Assembly: GCA_902496645.1 (NCBI GenBank)
Contig: CABVBR010000134.1
Coordinates: 1-5,528, forward strand
Reading direction: 5' to 3'
DNA: 5,528 nt
Source of the DNA: an uncultured Collinsella sp.
GTDB lineage: Bacteria; Actinomycetota; Coriobacteriia; Coriobacteriales; Coriobacteriaceae
Shown here one piece after another: positions 5,491 to 5,528 of the stretch. A program made the translations under genes and the position numbers. Position 1 is the stretch's first letter; the number at the start of each line of letters is the position of its first letter. Under the pieces are notes generated by a model. That model worked only from the letters and a program-made list of their open reading frames with translations. It was not told the origin of the DNA and ran no database searches.

Positions 5491-5506
5491 TTACAACATA
5501 TTGGGG
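5491..5506. promoter_or_regulatory. NrdR box 2 (weaker)
   Basis: TTACAACATATTGGGG shares the 11-base core ACAACATATTG (5493-5503) with box 1. It matches the consensus at 11 of 16 positions, including all the most conserved ones. It starts 41 bp after box 1, about four helical turns, so both sites would face the same side of the DNA. Tandem boxes are the norm for NrdR. Confidence 0.45.
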
Positions 5507-5528
5507 GTGGAGTGGTGGGGTGGGGTGG
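5503..5528 (+). other. G-rich tract at the right edge
   Basis: GGGGG (5503-5507), GGGG (5517-5520), GGGG (5522-5525) and several GG steps, almost without C. It overlaps the end of NrdR box 2 and is cut by the window edge, so a full four-run quadruplex motif cannot be judged. Confidence 0.35.

Larger units (their letters stand above)
5282..5528. other. Gene-free right end, probable control region of an off-window gene
   Basis: I see no gene here. The stretch holds G-rich tracts (5310-5344 and 5503-5528), a dyad at 5380-5405, and a cluster of NrdR-like and LexA-like sites at 5450-5506, each listed separately. No -35/-10 pair is convincing on either strand. The site cluster implies that a regulated gene begins shortly after the right edge, or that its promoter lies partly outside. 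Confidence 0.5.

Noticed and set aside
1..5528. CRISPR array, tRNA/rRNA gene, transposase, toxin-antitoxin or phage-defence cassette
   Set aside because: No regularly spaced repeat-spacer pattern, no cloverleaf or rRNA-like stretch, and no such protein in any frame. XerD is the housekeeping chromosomal type, next to pyrG and with no attachment-site repeats, so it is not read as a mobile-element integrase.

Overview
The window reads as chromosomal DNA of a high-GC Gram-positive bacterium. The protein flavour, the codon use (strong C/G at third positions) and the UPF0371 / CTP synthase / XerD content suggest an actinobacterium of the class Coriobacteriia, most likely Collinsella or a close relative. 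That placement is inference; there is no rRNA here to prove it. All four genes lie on the + strand.

Layout. Positions 1-330 are non-coding: an imperfect 73-bp tandem repeat, then a promoter with a perfect TATAAT box. Positions 331-1812 encode a DUF1846/UPF0371 protein (493 aa), closed by a clear intrinsic terminator. A second promoter and a leader of about 110 nt precede a small winged-helix regulator (2062-2400), which has its own terminator. After a 178-bp gap holding a probable promoter and a 5'-leader hairpin come pyrG (CTP synthase, 2579-4240) and, two bases after its stop, xerD (tyrosine recombinase, 4243-5184). These two probably form one transcription unit. A large perfect inverted repeat (5220-5281, 20-bp arms) ends it.

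The last 250 bases (5282-5528) carry no gene but look like a dense control region for a gene beyond the right edge. They hold G-rich tracts, a TCAAG-N5-CTTGA dyad, a 15/16 match to the NrdR-box consensus, a second weaker NrdR-like box 41 bp downstream, and a 1-mismatch match to the Gram-positive LexA (SOS) box between the two. The unseen gene may therefore be a ribonucleotide reductase gene, or lexA or nrdR.

How the parts fit. PyrG makes CTP, XerD resolves chromosome dimers, and the right-hand control region predicts dNTP synthesis or SOS control. The right half is thus a nucleotide-supply and chromosome-maintenance neighbourhood. The DUF1846 gene and the small regulator are separately transcribed and of unknown role. 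I do not see a novel multi-gene system; the most interesting material is in the non-coding ends.
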